Source of the DNA: JAAYHV01 sp964400515
GTDB lineage: Bacteria; Bacillota; Clostridia; Peptostreptococcales; Anaerovoracaceae
DNA length: 64,000 nt
Direction of reading: 5' to 3'
Assembly (NCBI GenBank): GCA_964400515.1
Contig: CAYNTJ010000005.1
Coordinates: 84,933-148,932, forward strand
The translations under genes and the position numbers were made by a program. How positions within the stretch are numbered: position 1 is the first letter of the stretch; the number at the start of each line of letters is the position of its first letter. Positions 43,005 through 52,003 of this stretch are shown in pieces. The notes under the pieces are model-generated. The model did no database searches. It was not told where the DNA came from and worked only from the letters and a program-made list of their open reading frames with translations.

Positions 43005-44825
43005 TTAGTATCTGCTTTTTTTCGTATATGTTGTATGAAGAAGTTCATGGGACTTGTGTCCTAAAGGCTTCCCTAGATACTCTTTATATATTTTCTTGAT
43101 ATATGGATTATCATGGGATTTTCTCATGGTCTTACCCTCATCTTCGGCATAAAGAGCTTTAATCCTTTTTAATCTTGTTTCATTATTTGTCATTCTAGGT
43201 TGGCCGCCTCCACTGATGCACCCACCCGGGCAAGCCATAACCTCTATGAAATGATATTGGCTTTCCCCTGATTTTATTTCATCCAATAAAACCGAAGCAC
43301 CTTTAAGTCCGCTGGTAGCCGCTATCCTTAGTGTGACCCCATTTAGAAATCCCCATTCCGGTTTGGCATCCTTTATTGTGAATTCCGCCGATTTTATCAT
43401 TTCCAAGCCTTGTATAGGTTTTACATGTAATTTTTCAAAGGGTAGTTCTTCTCCTGTAACAATTTCATAAACTGTACGTAGGGCTGCCTCCATAACCCCT
43501 CCCGGAGCACCAAAAATATCCGCTGCACCTGTGGATTCACCAAAAGGATTATCAAAATCCATATCAGGTAGGTTTTTAAAATCAACCCCCGCATCCTTAA
43601 TCATCTTTCCAAGCTCCCTAGTCGTTATTACCGCATCCACATTGGGATATCCATTGTTTTCCATTTCCGGTCTTGTAATTTCGTATTTTTTTGCTGTACA
43701 TGGCATAACAGAAACCACGAAAACATCTTTAGTTTCCATATCCTTTATCGGTGCAAAGTAACTTTTAACCAAGGCTCCTAACATCATATGGGGAGATTTG
43801 CATGAGGATAAATTCCCGAGCTGTTCAGGATAAAAATGTTCAATATAGTTTATCCACCCCGGGCTGCAGCTGGTTATCATAGGCAAAACAGGCTCTTCTT
43901 CCGGAACATTAAATCCCACCTTTTGCAGCTGCTCTTTAGTAATCTCTCCCTGCAGATAAAAAGCTTGTGTCAATCTTTTCAATAGTTCTGTGCCTTCCTC
44001 CATAATAGTCAAATCTGCCCCGAAATTAGTATCAAAGACATAATCAAAATTCATTTCCTTCAAGGCACTTACCATTTTACCCGTAACGCAATTACCCGGT
44101 TCATAACCAAACTCCTCTGAGATGGCGGCACGAATAGCGGGAGCAGTTTGAATAAAGACTTTTTTATTAGGGTCAATTAAAGCATCCCAAACCTTTTGGG
44201 TTTCATCCTTTTCCTTTAATGCATCTACAGGACACACCGCTACGCACTGTCCACAAAATGTACATGCAGAGGAGTTTAAAGGTAAATCTCCGGGACTAAT
44301 AACTGTTGAAAAACCCCTGTACTGCGGATTGAGTATCCCCACACCTTGGATTTCATTGCATACGGTTACACATCTGCGGCAGAGAATGCATTTTGTGGCA
44401 TCTCTTGAAATGGCAGGGGAGGAATCATCAATAAGCACCTTTGACCTTTCCCCTTCAAATCTCGATTCATCAATTTGAATCAATTCCCCTAATTTTTGCA
44501 GTTCACAACTTTGATTACGGGAGCATTTTAGACAATCCTTTGGGTGATCCGATAGCAATAGTTCAAATATTACTTTTCGGGCATCCCTAACTCTTTTGGA
44601 ATTGGTGTGTACCACCATGCCTTCAGTTACAGGAGTAATACAAGACGCTTGAAGGTTTTTCTGTCCCTCCACTTCTACCACGCAAATTCTACATGAACCA
44701 TATTTATGAACCCCTTCCAAATGACATAAGGTTGGTATTAAAATATTATTTTCCTTGGCAGCTTCCAGAATAGTCATCCCCGGATTTACAGAAATTTTCT
44801 TGTTATTTATTGTGAGATTCATCAT
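43005..44825 (-). CDS. hydA: [FeFe] hydrogenase catalytic subunit of a bifurcating HydABC complex
   Basis: About 606 residues. It has an N-terminal [2Fe-2S] domain (YGSCRICVVEV), a His/Cys cluster (HPKDCLKCSRNQSC), two [4Fe-4S] motifs (CILCRRCVTVC and CTFCGQCVAVCP) and the H-cluster motifs TSCSPGW (about residue 320), MPCTAKKYE (about 376) and ACPGGCISGGG (about 531). A C-terminal small-subunit-like tail (NPYIKKIYKEYLGKPLGHKSH region) follows. It evolves or takes up H2 with electrons split between NADH and ferredoxin. ATG 44825 follows AGGAGG. Confidence 0.93.
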   Translation of the reverse strand: MMNLTINNKKISVNPGMTILEAAKENNILIPTLCHLEGVHKYGSCRICVVEVEGQKNLQASCITPVTEGMVVHTNSKRVRDARKVIFELLLSDHPKDCLKCSRNQSCELQKLGELIQIDESRFEGERSKVLIDDSSPAISRDATKCILCRRCVTVCNEIQGVGILNPQYRGFSTVISPGDLPLNSSACTFCGQCVAVCPVDALKEKDETQKVWDALIDPNKKVFIQTAPAIRAAISEEFGYEPGNCVTGKMVSALKEMNFDYVFDTNFGADLTIMEEGTELLKRLTQAFYLQGEITKEQLQKVGFNVPEEEPVLPMITSCSPGWINYIEHFYPEQLGNLSSCKSPHMMLGALVKSYFAPIKDMETKDVFVVSVMPCTAKKYEITRPEMENNGYPNVDAVITTRELGKMIKDAGVDFKNLPDMDFDNPFGESTGAADIFGAPGGVMEAALRTVYEIVTGEELPFEKLHVKPIQGLEMIKSAEFTIKDAKPEWGFLNGVTLRIAATSGLKGASVLLDEIKSGESQYHFIEVMACPGGCISGGGQPRMTNNETRLKRIKALYAEDEGKTMRKSHDNPYIKKIYKEYLGKPLGHKSHELLHTTYTKKSRY

Positions 44826-47800
44826 TTTGTTCACCTCCTAAAGTCTGTGGCCTTCTGTCACATCTTAAACATCTCATCGACTCTGCAATGGCATTTAATC
44901 TATGAAAACCTAAACAAACCTCCTCAAAATTATCTTTTCTTTCATCTGCGCTAAGATATTCCATCTCGAAACGGTTATGCTCCATAACCTCAGCATCATC
45001 ATAAACCTGAGGAATTTCAATATAGTCTCCTTTGTTTAATTCCCCATTTCCTCCAAGATATATGTCCATTGCAGACGCAGCCTTCTTTCCATCGGCAATT
45101 GCTGTAATTACCACATCCGAACCTCTTACTGCATCCCCACCTGAGAATACCCCGGGCATAGATGTCATTTGTGTATCTTTATCCACAACAATAGTACCGA
45201 CTTTAGTGGCTTCCACTTCCTCCTTGTTTATAAAAGGAAGATCCGAATACTGACTTACTGCTATTATTATAAAATCTACATCCATCTCATATTCTGAACC
45301 CTCTATATCCACAGGTTTTTTTCTACCGTCCTTATCAAATCCGGATAATTCCATTTTTATGCATTTAATTCTATTAACGCGATCCTTACCCAATAAAGCC
45401 ACCGGCCTTACAAGTTCATGGATAATAATGCCCTCTTCTATAGCCTCTTTAATTTCCGATTCGTCAGCGGGCATATCTTCTGAAGTTCTTCTGTATAGAA
45501 TATGTACCTCTTCGGCTCCCTTTCTTACCGCCACTCTAGCTGCATCAAAGGCAGTGCTGCCTCCTCCTATAATGGCAACCTTTCCTCCTATATCTATTTC
45601 CTTGCCCAGATTTATATCTTTCAAAAAGTCAAAGCCATGATAAACGCCGGGAAGGTTTTCACCTTCAATTTCTATTTTTTTCGAAAACTGTGCTCCTGTA
45701 GAAATATACAGTGCATCATAAGTCCTCCTCAATTCATCAAAGGTTAAATCTTTTCCAACTTCGACATCTGTGATTATCTTTACCCCAACTTGTTTTATTG
45801 TGTCAATTTCTTTACTTAATATCTCCTTTGGAAGACGATATTCCGGTATACCATAAACCAAAACTCCTCCTGCAACAGGCTTTGCCTCGTAGGCTGTAAC
45901 ATCATAACCTAATCTGGCTAAATAATAAGCGCATGTTAAACCTGAAATCCCGGCACCGACAATGCCTATGGATTTATTCTTTTTAGGAAACACCAGATCA
46001 ACAAAAGGCTCATTGCTTTTAAACATTTCATCTGCCACATAGCGTTTTAATGCTGAGATTGCAATAGGTTCATCCATCTGCCCTCTTCTACATTTGCTTT
46101 CACAAGGATGAGTACAAACCCTGCCACATACAGATGGGAAAGGATTTTCTTGTCTTATTAAGTTATATGCATCCTTTATCCTACCGGCTGCTATGAGGGC
46201 AAGATACCCTGGGACATTAACATTAGCGGGACAGGCATTTTCACAAGGAGATATGAACAGCTCCGAGCAAACCCCTGCTCTGCAATACTTATATCTTATA
46301 TGTTCATCATATTCTTCTCTAAAGTATTTTATAGTGCTAAGAACCGGATTAGGAGCAGTCTGTCCAAGACCGCAAAGAGCTGTGTCTTTTATTGTGTTTC
46401 CCAATTCTACAAGAAGCTCTACATCTCCTTCCTTTCCCTCTCCTTTTGTTATTCGCTCTAGTATTTCCAGCATTCTTTTTGTACCCAGTCGACATGGTAC
46501 ACATTTACCACAGGATTCATCTTGTATAAATTCCATGAAGAATTTTGCCATATCCACCATACAAGTATCTTCATCCATACTTATCAATCCTCCGGAACCC
46601 ATTATTGCCCCCAGTTCTACCAGAGAATCATAATCAACAGGAGTATTAAGATATTCCTTTGTTAAACAGCCACCGGAAGGACCTCCTGTTTGCGCCACTT
46701 TGAACTTTTTACCTTTAGGGATACCCCCTCCTATATCAAATATTATTTCCCCCAAGGTAACTCCCATGGGAACTTCAATCAATCCGGTATTTTTAATATC
46801 CCCCGTGAGAGAAAACACCTTGGTTCCCGTGCTTTTTTCCGTTCCAACCCCGGCGAACGCTTTCGCTCCTTCGCGAATAATAATCGGAACATTTCCCAAA
46901 GTTTCTACATTATTAATGACTGTAGGCTTTTTATATATCCCTTCATCGCTGGGATAAGGTGGTTTTTGGTTAGGCTCTCCCCTGCGACCTTCGACGGAGT
47001 TAATTAATGCAGTTTCTTCGCCGCACACAAAAGCCCCTGCGCCTATTCTGATTTCTATATCAAAATCAAATCCGCTGTTAAAAATATTCTTGCCTAAAAC
47101 ATTTCTTTCTCTGGCATTTTCTATGGCAATTTGAAGGCCTTCCACCGCCAAAGGATATTCTGCTCTAACATAAACATACCCTTGACTGGCTCCGATTGCA
47201 TAGCCACCAATAGCCATGCCTTCAATTATTGCATGGGGATTTCCCTCCAAAAGGCTCCTGTCCATAAAGGCTCCGGGATCACCTTCATCAGCATTACAAA
47301 CTATATACTTCTGGTCACTTGGATTTTTTGATGCCAACGACCATTTTACTCCGGTGGGAAAACCTCCTCCGCCTCTGCCCCTAAGACCTGACTTTTTGAT
47401 TTCGTCTATAACCTGCTCCGGCTTCAACTCGGTTAAGGCTTTAGCCAAGGCATAATAACCATCGTGATAAATAAATTCATCCATTGACCTATAACTGATC
47501 ATTCCGCAGTCTCTTAAAACCTTTTTGTTTTGTCCTTTAAAAAACGGAATGTCTTTCATCTGAGGTATTATCCTTCCGCTTTCCTTGTCCTCGTAGCATA
47601 ATTCCTCTACAATTCTATTGTTTAGCAAATGCTCATTTACTATTTTTTTCATATCTTCCGGTTTAAGCTTGCAGTAAAAGACTCCGTCCGGCAGAACCGT
47701 CATTCTAGGACCAACTTCACAAATTCCTATACAACCGGTTAAACAAAGTTTGGTGGATGATGTGAGCCCCGCTTCCTCAAGCTCTAAAATTAAAGCATCC

Positions 47801-47943
47801 CTCACTTCTTCACAGTTTGAAGATACACACCCCGAGCCTGAACAAAACAAAAGGGTTCTGTCATATTTATCAGAGTCTTCCTTAAATTGCTTCTTGATAC
47901 TATCTAAGTCAGAAGTATTTAAAATATTTTCATTTATACTCAT
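44803..47943 (-). CDS. hydB: HydB (NuoF-like) fused to a GltD/NfnB-type NAD(P)H oxidoreductase
   Basis: A 1046-residue fusion. Residues 30-95 form a thioredoxin-like [2Fe-2S] domain (Cys34, 39, 71, 75). NuoF follows, with NADH loop GRGGGGFPTG (189-198), FMN region and the [4Fe-4S] CGKCVPCR. Where HydB usually ends in a ferredoxin domain, residues 560-640 hold a glutamate-synthase-type cluster domain (CENACPAN, CGRVCTHPCESKC). A FAD motif (GAGISG, 663-668) and an NADPH-type motif (GGGSTAFDAARV, RR at 818-819) come next. Extra NAD(P)H or ferredoxin traffic is inferred. Confidence 0.9.
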   Translation of the reverse strand: MSINENILNTSDLDSIKKQFKEDSDKYDRTLLFCSGSGCVSSNCEEVRDALILELEEAGLTSSTKLCLTGCIGICEVGPRMTVLPDGVFYCKLKPEDMKKIVNEHLLNNRIVEELCYEDKESGRIIPQMKDIPFFKGQNKKVLRDCGMISYRSMDEFIYHDGYYALAKALTELKPEQVIDEIKKSGLRGRGGGGFPTGVKWSLASKNPSDQKYIVCNADEGDPGAFMDRSLLEGNPHAIIEGMAIGGYAIGASQGYVYVRAEYPLAVEGLQIAIENARERNVLGKNIFNSGFDFDIEIRIGAGAFVCGEETALINSVEGRRGEPNQKPPYPSDEGIYKKPTVINNVETLGNVPIIIREGAKAFAGVGTEKSTGTKVFSLTGDIKNTGLIEVPMGVTLGEIIFDIGGGIPKGKKFKVAQTGGPSGGCLTKEYLNTPVDYDSLVELGAIMGSGGLISMDEDTCMVDMAKFFMEFIQDESCGKCVPCRLGTKRMLEILERITKGEGKEGDVELLVELGNTIKDTALCGLGQTAPNPVLSTIKYFREEYDEHIRYKYCRAGVCSELFISPCENACPANVNVPGYLALIAAGRIKDAYNLIRQENPFPSVCGRVCTHPCESKCRRGQMDEPIAISALKRYVADEMFKSNEPFVDLVFPKKNKSIGIVGAGISGLTCAYYLARLGYDVTAYEAKPVAGGVLVYGIPEYRLPKEILSKEIDTIKQVGVKIITDVEVGKDLTFDELRRTYDALYISTGAQFSKKIEIEGENLPGVYHGFDFLKDINLGKEIDIGGKVAIIGGGSTAFDAARVAVRKGAEEVHILYRRTSEDMPADESEIKEAIEEGIIIHELVRPVALLGKDRVNRIKCIKMELSGFDKDGRKKPVDIEGSEYEMDVDFIIIAVSQYSDLPFINKEEVEATKVGTIVVDKDTQMTSMPGVFSGGDAVRGSDVVITAIADGKKAASAMDIYLGGNGELNKGDYIEIPQVYDDAEVMEHNRFEMEYLSADERKDNFEEVCLGFHRLNAIAESMRCLRCDRRPQTLGGEQNDESHNK

Positions 47944-47955
47944 TATATATACCCC

Positions 47956-48456
47956 CTATTTATACTGTTTTAGTATTTGCTGAAGTTTATTGGGATTAAC
48001 ACGCTTATACACTTTATCATTAATTCTTACGGCAGGAGCTAATCCACAAGCCCCCATACATCTAACGACTTCCAATGTAAATTTCATATCCTCCGTAGTT
48101 TCACCCACATCAATACACAGTATTTCTTTGAGCTTCTCCATAATCTTTTTCCCACCTCTAACATAGCAAGCCGTCCCTAGGCAAACACTTATTATGTATT
48201 CACCCTTAGGTTCTACAGAGAAAAAAGAATAAAAGGTTACAACCCCACTTACCTTTGATATAGGCAAATCCATTTTTTCAGCAATAAAATTTTGTACATC
48301 ATTTGGCAGGCAACCAAAAATTACTTGTGCTATATGCAAAATCTGAATTAAATTACTTTCTTTTTTATTATAGTCATTAATTACTTCATCAAGTAATGCA
48401 TACTTCTCCACTTCTGTCATTTCCTTGCAACAATTCTTATTATAAACTTTAGCCAT
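47956..48456 (-). CDS. hydC: NuoE-like HydC subunit
   Basis: A 166-residue thioredoxin-like [2Fe-2S] protein with CLGTACYVRGG and CMGACGLAPA, the four cluster cysteines of NuoE-type subunits. It opens the hyd operon, with the HydB fusion 12 bases downstream and HydA after it. Together they form the HydABC core. GGAGG precedes the ATG. A promoter with a Rex-like site is immediately upstream. Confidence 0.93.
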   Translation of the reverse strand: MAKVYNKNCCKEMTEVEKYALLDEVINDYNKKESNLIQILHIAQVIFGCLPNDVQNFIAEKMDLPISKVSGVVTFYSFFSVEPKGEYIISVCLGTACYVRGGKKIMEKLKEILCIDVGETTEDMKFTLEVVRCMGACGLAPAVRINDKVYKRVNPNKLQQILKQYK

Positions 48457-48475
48457 ACCGCCACCTCCGTTTCAT

Positions 48476-48493
48476 CTGTTATTATTTTAACAC
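48476..48493. promoter_or_regulatory. Rex-like operator on the hyd promoter
   Basis: The minus strand reads GTGTTAA-AATA-ATAACAG, matching the Rex consensus TTGTTAA-N4-TTAACAA at 11 of 14 positions. It overlaps the -10 box, as expected for an NADH-sensing repressor of a hydrogenase. Confidence 0.55.
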
Positions 48494-48512
48494 TTTGTGT
48501 CATTTGCGTCAA
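48484..48512 (-). promoter_or_regulatory. Sigma-A promoter of hydCBA
   Basis: TTGACG (48512-48507), 17 bases, TAAAAT (48489-48484) on the minus strand, about 27 bases before the hydC ATG. Confidence 0.68.
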
Positions 48513-48562
48513 TGTTTTAACAATTCAGTCTCTTAATATAACAGTTTTTTGAAACTAAAAAA

Positions 48563-48597
48563 CACCCGGAAATGTCACATCTAAGATGTACCGGGTG
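48563..48597 (-). terminator. Terminator after metQ
   Basis: CACCCGG pairs with CCGGGTG around an inner ACAT/ATGT stem, and the minus strand ends with GTTTTTTAG. It lies about 20 bases after the metQ stop. Confidence 0.85.
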
Positions 48598-48617
48598 CTT
48601 TTTAAATATTTGGTTTT

Positions 48618-49436
48618 TTAGAATGCGGGTAATACCGACCCCTTATACTCTTCTTCAATAAATTCTTTAACACTTTCGCTGGTCAAAGCGGAGTACAGTA
48701 CCTTAACATAATCTTCATTTTCATTACCGTTTTTTACCACCAAAATATTTGCGAATTCTTCTGCAGCTTCAGAATCTGCAGCTTCAAATGCAATGGCATC
48801 GTCAGATGTTAGCCCTGCATCTATGGCATAATTACCGTTTATAACCGCCAATGCCAAATCCGGAAGACTTCTTGGTATAATGGCAGCTTCAAGCTCTACT
48901 ATTTCTATATCATAGGGATTATCAATTATGTCTATTTTTGTAGCCTGTAATCCCACACCATCTTTTAACCTTATTACCCCTTCTGCTTGTAACAGCTGTA
49001 ACGCTCTGGCTTCATTGGTAGTGTCATTGGGAACTCCGATTTTATCACCTTTTTCCAAATCGGCTATTTCTGTTTTTGATCCCACATATATGCCAAGGGG
49101 TTCATAATGAACCGCACCTACAGAAATCAAGTCCGTACCATTTTTTTCGTTGAAATCCGTCAAATAAGGTAGATGCTGAAAGAAATTGGCGTCTAGTTCC
49201 CCCTCGTCTACGGAAGTATTAGGTAAAATATAGTCTTGGAATTCTACTATCTCCAAAGTATATCCCTGCTCCTCCACAGCATCCGAAATATAGTTAAGTA
49301 TTTCTGCATGGGGAGAAGGAGTGGCCCCAACCTTTATAACTCTACCTTCTTCTTCAGAGCTTTCATTTCCGCATCCTACTAATAATAAGGCAGATAGAGC
49401 AACAACTGCTAAAACTGTTAAAATATTCTTTTTCAT
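48618..49436 (-). CDS. metQ: Methionine ABC transporter substrate-binding lipoprotein
   Basis: A 272-residue NlpA/MetQ-family lipoprotein (lipobox LLVGC, Cys22). It has the family stretches KVGATPSPHAEILNY, ELDANFFQHLPYL and IPNDTTNEARALQLL-like VPNDTTNEARALQLL. It binds extracellular methionine for MetNI. The gene is 12 bases after metI and ends the operon. Methionine is the expected ligand; related NlpA proteins may bind other amino acids. Confidence 0.92.
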   Translation of the reverse strand: MKKNILTVLAVVALSALLLVGCGNESSEEEGRVIKVGATPSPHAEILNYISDAVEEQGYTLEIVEFQDYILPNTSVDEGELDANFFQHLPYLTDFNEKNGTDLISVGAVHYEPLGIYVGSKTEIADLEKGDKIGVPNDTTNEARALQLLQAEGVIRLKDGVGLQATKIDIIDNPYDIEIVELEAAIIPRSLPDLALAVINGNYAIDAGLTSDDAIAFEAADSEAAEEFANILVVKNGNENEDYVKVLYSALTSESVKEFIEEEYKGSVLPAF

Positions 49437-49448
49437 AATTTATACCTC

Positions 49449-50093
49449 TCATAATCTATTATCTAATTTTCTTGAAAATCTCATTCCAAATTCCTGCAAA
49501 ATTTGTACAACTATTACTAATATGGCCACGGCCATCCACATGATTTCGGCTTCATAATGATACAGTCCATACTTAATCGCTATATCACCTAAGCCGCCAC
49601 CTCCTATAATTCCCGCCATTGCCGAATAACCCAATATGGTTATTGTTGAAAGCGCCATTCCTACTATCAAAGCAGGCTTTGATTCACTTAGCATCACCTT
49701 AACAATTATTGTCATATTGCTAGCTCCCATTGATTGGGCCGCTTCAATAACTCCTGCATCAACTTCTTTAATTGATGATTCAACCATCCTAGCAATAAAT
49801 GGGGCTGCTGCAACTATAAGTACAAATATGGTTGCGTTTGTACCAATAGACGTACCCACAACTATTCTTGTTAACGGTATCATTGCAATTAATAAAATAA
49901 GAAATGGTATTGATCTAACAACATTAACTAAAAGTCCAACCATATTATGAACTAAAGGCATAGGGTGTATACCTCCATCTTCAGTCACTACTAAAGTTAC
50001 TCCTAGGGGTAATCCTATAACATAAGCTATTAACGTAGATACCAAAGTCATAAAAACTGTATCCCAAAGTCCTTGTAAAAATAGTTCTGTCAT
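49449..50093 (-). CDS. metI: Methionine ABC transporter permease
   Basis: A 214-residue permease with five helices and the EAA loop VEAAQSMGASNMTII-like (VIEAAQSMGASNMTI) that contacts MetN. It forms the MetNI membrane unit. The start codon overlaps the metN stop by one base. Confidence 0.93.
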   Translation of the reverse strand: MTELFLQGLWDTVFMTLVSTLIAYVIGLPLGVTLVVTEDGGIHPMPLVHNMVGLLVNVVRSIPFLILLIAMIPLTRIVVGTSIGTNATIFVLIVAAAPFIARMVESSIKEVDAGVIEAAQSMGASNMTIIVKVMLSESKPALIVGMALSTITILGYSAMAGIIGGGGLGDIAIKYGLYHYEAEIMWMAVAILVIVVQILQEFGMRFSRKLDNRL

Positions 50094-51109
50094 TATTCCA
50101 CCTCCTTAATTTCTTCAAAAGCCACATTGTGTTCTATCAGATATTCCAATTGTTTGTTTCTAATACCTTCTTCTTTGGCCAGTTCTAAAACCATCTGTCC
50201 TTTATTTACACCTTCAACATTTTGAATATTTGCATATATTATATTCACCGGAGATTTAGATGATATAACCATATTAGATATTATAGGTTCATATGATGTA
50301 GTACCATCAAATACCAATCTGACAAGGTTTTCTCCTTCTAATCCACCGGTTTTTTCTTGATCAGGAAACACCAACTTCTTAGCAGCTTTAGTTTTAGGCT
50401 TAGTAAATATTTCATTTACCCTTCCCTCTTCAGCGATTTCACCGGCTTCGATTATTGCCACCTTATCACAAACTTGCTCTATTACACTCATCTCGTGAGT
50501 GATTATAACTATGGTTATGCCGAAGTCTTTATTAATATCCTTAAGAAGCTTTAAGATGGATCTTGTGGTTTTAGGATCTAGTGCACTGGTAGCCTCGTCA
50601 CAGAGAAGCACCTTAGGGTTATTTGCCAACGCTCTTGCTATTGCAACCCTCTGCTTTTGTCCTCCTGAAAGTTGGGAAGGATATGAAGCCATTCTGTCAT
50701 CCAACTCTACAAGTTCTAGTAATTCCTTTGCCCTCTTGATCGCGTCTTGTTTGCTCATTCCGGCAATTTCAAGTGGGAAACATACATTTTGCAATGCCGT
50801 TCTTTGCATCAATAGGTTGAACTGTTGAAATATCATTGCTATTTCCCTTCTCCTAAAGTTTAATTCTTTCTTTTTCAGCGTTGTTAAAGCCTCTCCGTTA
50901 AAGATTACCTTACCTTCTGTAGGCATTTCCAGTAAGTTTATACATCTGACAAGCGTACTTTTACCCGCTCCGCTAAGTCCTATGATTCCATATATTTCAC
51001 CTTCCTTTATATCAAGGTTAATGTTATCTAGTGCTCTTATTTTACCGCCTTTGGTGGTAAAATCTTTGGTAACACCCTTTAGACTAATTATTGTTTTATT
51101 CTCAGCCAT
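50093..51109 (-). CDS. metN: Methionine ABC transporter ATP-binding protein
   Basis: A 338-residue ABC ATPase with Walker A GLSGAGKST, signature LSGGQKQRVAIARAL, Walker B VLLCDEATSALD and the switch His in IVIITHEM. The C-terminal NIL/ACT-like domain (about residues 260-338) gives methionine feedback in this family. AAGGAGAG precedes the ATG. The unusual leader upstream (51142-51304) suggests attenuation. Confidence 0.95.
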   Translation of the reverse strand: MAENKTIISLKGVTKDFTTKGGKIRALDNINLDIKEGEIYGIIGLSGAGKSTLVRCINLLEMPTEGKVIFNGEALTTLKKKELNFRRREIAMIFQQFNLLMQRTALQNVCFPLEIAGMSKQDAIKRAKELLELVELDDRMASYPSQLSGGQKQRVAIARALANNPKVLLCDEATSALDPKTTRSILKLLKDINKDFGITIVIITHEMSVIEQVCDKVAIIEAGEIAEEGRVNEIFTKPKTKAAKKLVFPDQEKTGGLEGENLVRLVFDGTTSYEPIISNMVISSKSPVNIIYANIQNVEGVNKGQMVLELAKEEGIRNKQLEYLIEHNVAFEEIKEVE

Positions 51110-51141
51110 TTCTCTCCTTTCATCTTCTAGAGTAAATAAAA

Positions 51142-51167
51142 AAGGCAGGTCACTAACGACCTGCCTT
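51142..51167 (-). terminator. Leader terminator before metN (attenuator)
   Basis: AAGGCAGGTC and GACCTGCCTT form a ten-base-pair stem with a six-base loop (GTTAGT), and the minus strand continues TTTTATTTA. It lies between the Met-rich leader peptide and metN, 32 bases before the metN ATG. It would stop transcription unless overcome. The loop GTTAG is complementary to CTAAC at the leader stop codon. Confidence 0.85.
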
Positions 51168-51217
51168 GTCCCCTTTAATACATGAAAACCTCTATAGATT
51201 TTCTCAACAGCATTCTG

Positions 51218-51304
51218 TTAGATTAAATACCTACATTCGATTTTGGCGCTGCACATGCACATGCCCATCATATTCATTTCCATCATCATAGATTTTATGT
51301 ACAT
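51218..51304 (-). CDS. Methionine/cysteine-rich leader peptide of metNIQ
   Basis: A 28-codon gene with a strong AAAGGAG five bases before its ATG at 51304. It encodes nine methionines (1, 6-8, 10, 12, 13, 15, 17) and three cysteines (16, 18, 24); residues 6-17 read MMMEMNMMGMCM. It starts about 33 bases after a strong promoter start and ends about 50 bases before an intrinsic terminator in front of metN. This is the layout of amino-acid leader peptides such as those of trp or his operons. A role in sensing charged Met-tRNA is inferred; a metal-binding peptide is the alternative. Confidence 0.75.
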   Translation of the reverse strand: MYIKSMMMEMNMMGMCMCSAKIECRYLI

Positions 51305-51343
51305 AGCGACTCCTTTCAAAGTATTTAATCTTAAGTTGAATAC

Positions 51344-51372
51344 ATATTAACAGCAATTTTGTGTTATGTCAA
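51344..51372 (-). promoter_or_regulatory. Sigma-A promoter of the metNIQ leader
   Basis: Perfect TTGACA (51372-51367), 17 bases, TAATAT (51349-51344) on the minus strand. The start should lie near 51337, with the leader peptide ATG about 33 bases downstream. Confidence 0.85.
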
Positions 51373-51403
51373 CAAAATATTATTATATTTTCAATATTTT
51401 TTA

Positions 51404-52003
51404 TTATATTTCCTCATATTCCACCGGTTTACCATTAACTAAATGCACTTTATAACCCCTTCCCGGCTTCGGCATCCAATCCCACATATTTTTAGTTTCA
51501 TCGGGAAAGAGTCTGTCCAAACTAGCGGTAATTACCCCTCCGTGACTTATAACAATGGAAGCAAAAACATCATTTTTTAAATGACTGTCCAACAATGTTT
51601 CAAGGCCTTGATAAACCCTCATGGCAAATATTTTTTTACTTTCTCCTTTTGGAAAGATATAATCTATATCATTGTTATATGCAAATCTGTTAAAGGCATC
51701 ATCATCCTTTAGATCATCATAGGTTTTGCATTCATATTCACCGAAATTCATTTCTTTAAATTCCGGTATTACTTTATGCTCCACCTCACCGTAAAGCAAA
51801 TTTAATGTCTGTTCTGTTCTGGTCATGCCGCTTGTAAAGTATTGGGCTCTCTCAAAATGAGGGTATATACCCTCCTCCTTTAGCCTATTAAGCTCTTCTA
51901 TTCCTTCTTTAACCAGAGGTATATCTACGCTTCCGTAAAACCATTTTTTTTGATTCCCCTCGGTTATTCCATGTCTAATAAAAAAAATATATGACTTCAT
52001 CAC
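51404..52003 (-). CDS. Histidine phosphatase, probably alpha-ribazole phosphatase
   Basis: A 199-residue phosphoglycerate-mutase-fold phosphatase with the catalytic RHG (FIRHGITEGN) near the N-terminus and the second His in VISHGG. In this cobalamin gene cluster the best guess is alpha-ribazole-5'-phosphate phosphatase (CobC), which acts in nucleotide-loop assembly. The family is broad, so specificity comes only from context. It overlaps the short CobU-like gene by one base. It is the last gene of the unit. Confidence 0.78.
   Translation of the reverse strand: MMKSYIFFIRHGITEGNQKKWFYGSVDIPLVKEGIEELNRLKEEGIYPHFERAQYFTSGMTRTEQTLNLLYGEVEHKVIPEFKEMNFGEYECKTYDDLKDDDAFNRFAYNNDIDYIFPKGESKKIFAMRVYQGLETLLDSHLKNDVFASIVISHGGVITASLDRLFPDETKNMWDWMPKPGRGYKVHLVNGKPVEYEEI

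Noticed and set aside
46193..46633. Long plus-strand frames opposite hydB, secA and addB
   Set aside because: They lie wholly within well-supported genes on the other strand, lack ribosome sites and show no domain-like sequence.
51374..51401. AAAATATT/AATATTTT hairpin after cobC as a terminator
   Set aside because: The stem is pure A/T with no GC clamp and runs into the met promoter, so I could not support it as a terminator.
51110..51403. SAM riboswitch (S-box) or T-box upstream of metN
   Set aside because: No S-box core, no T-box AGGGUGGNACCGCG-like sequence, and the region is nearly filled by the promoter, leader peptide and terminator.
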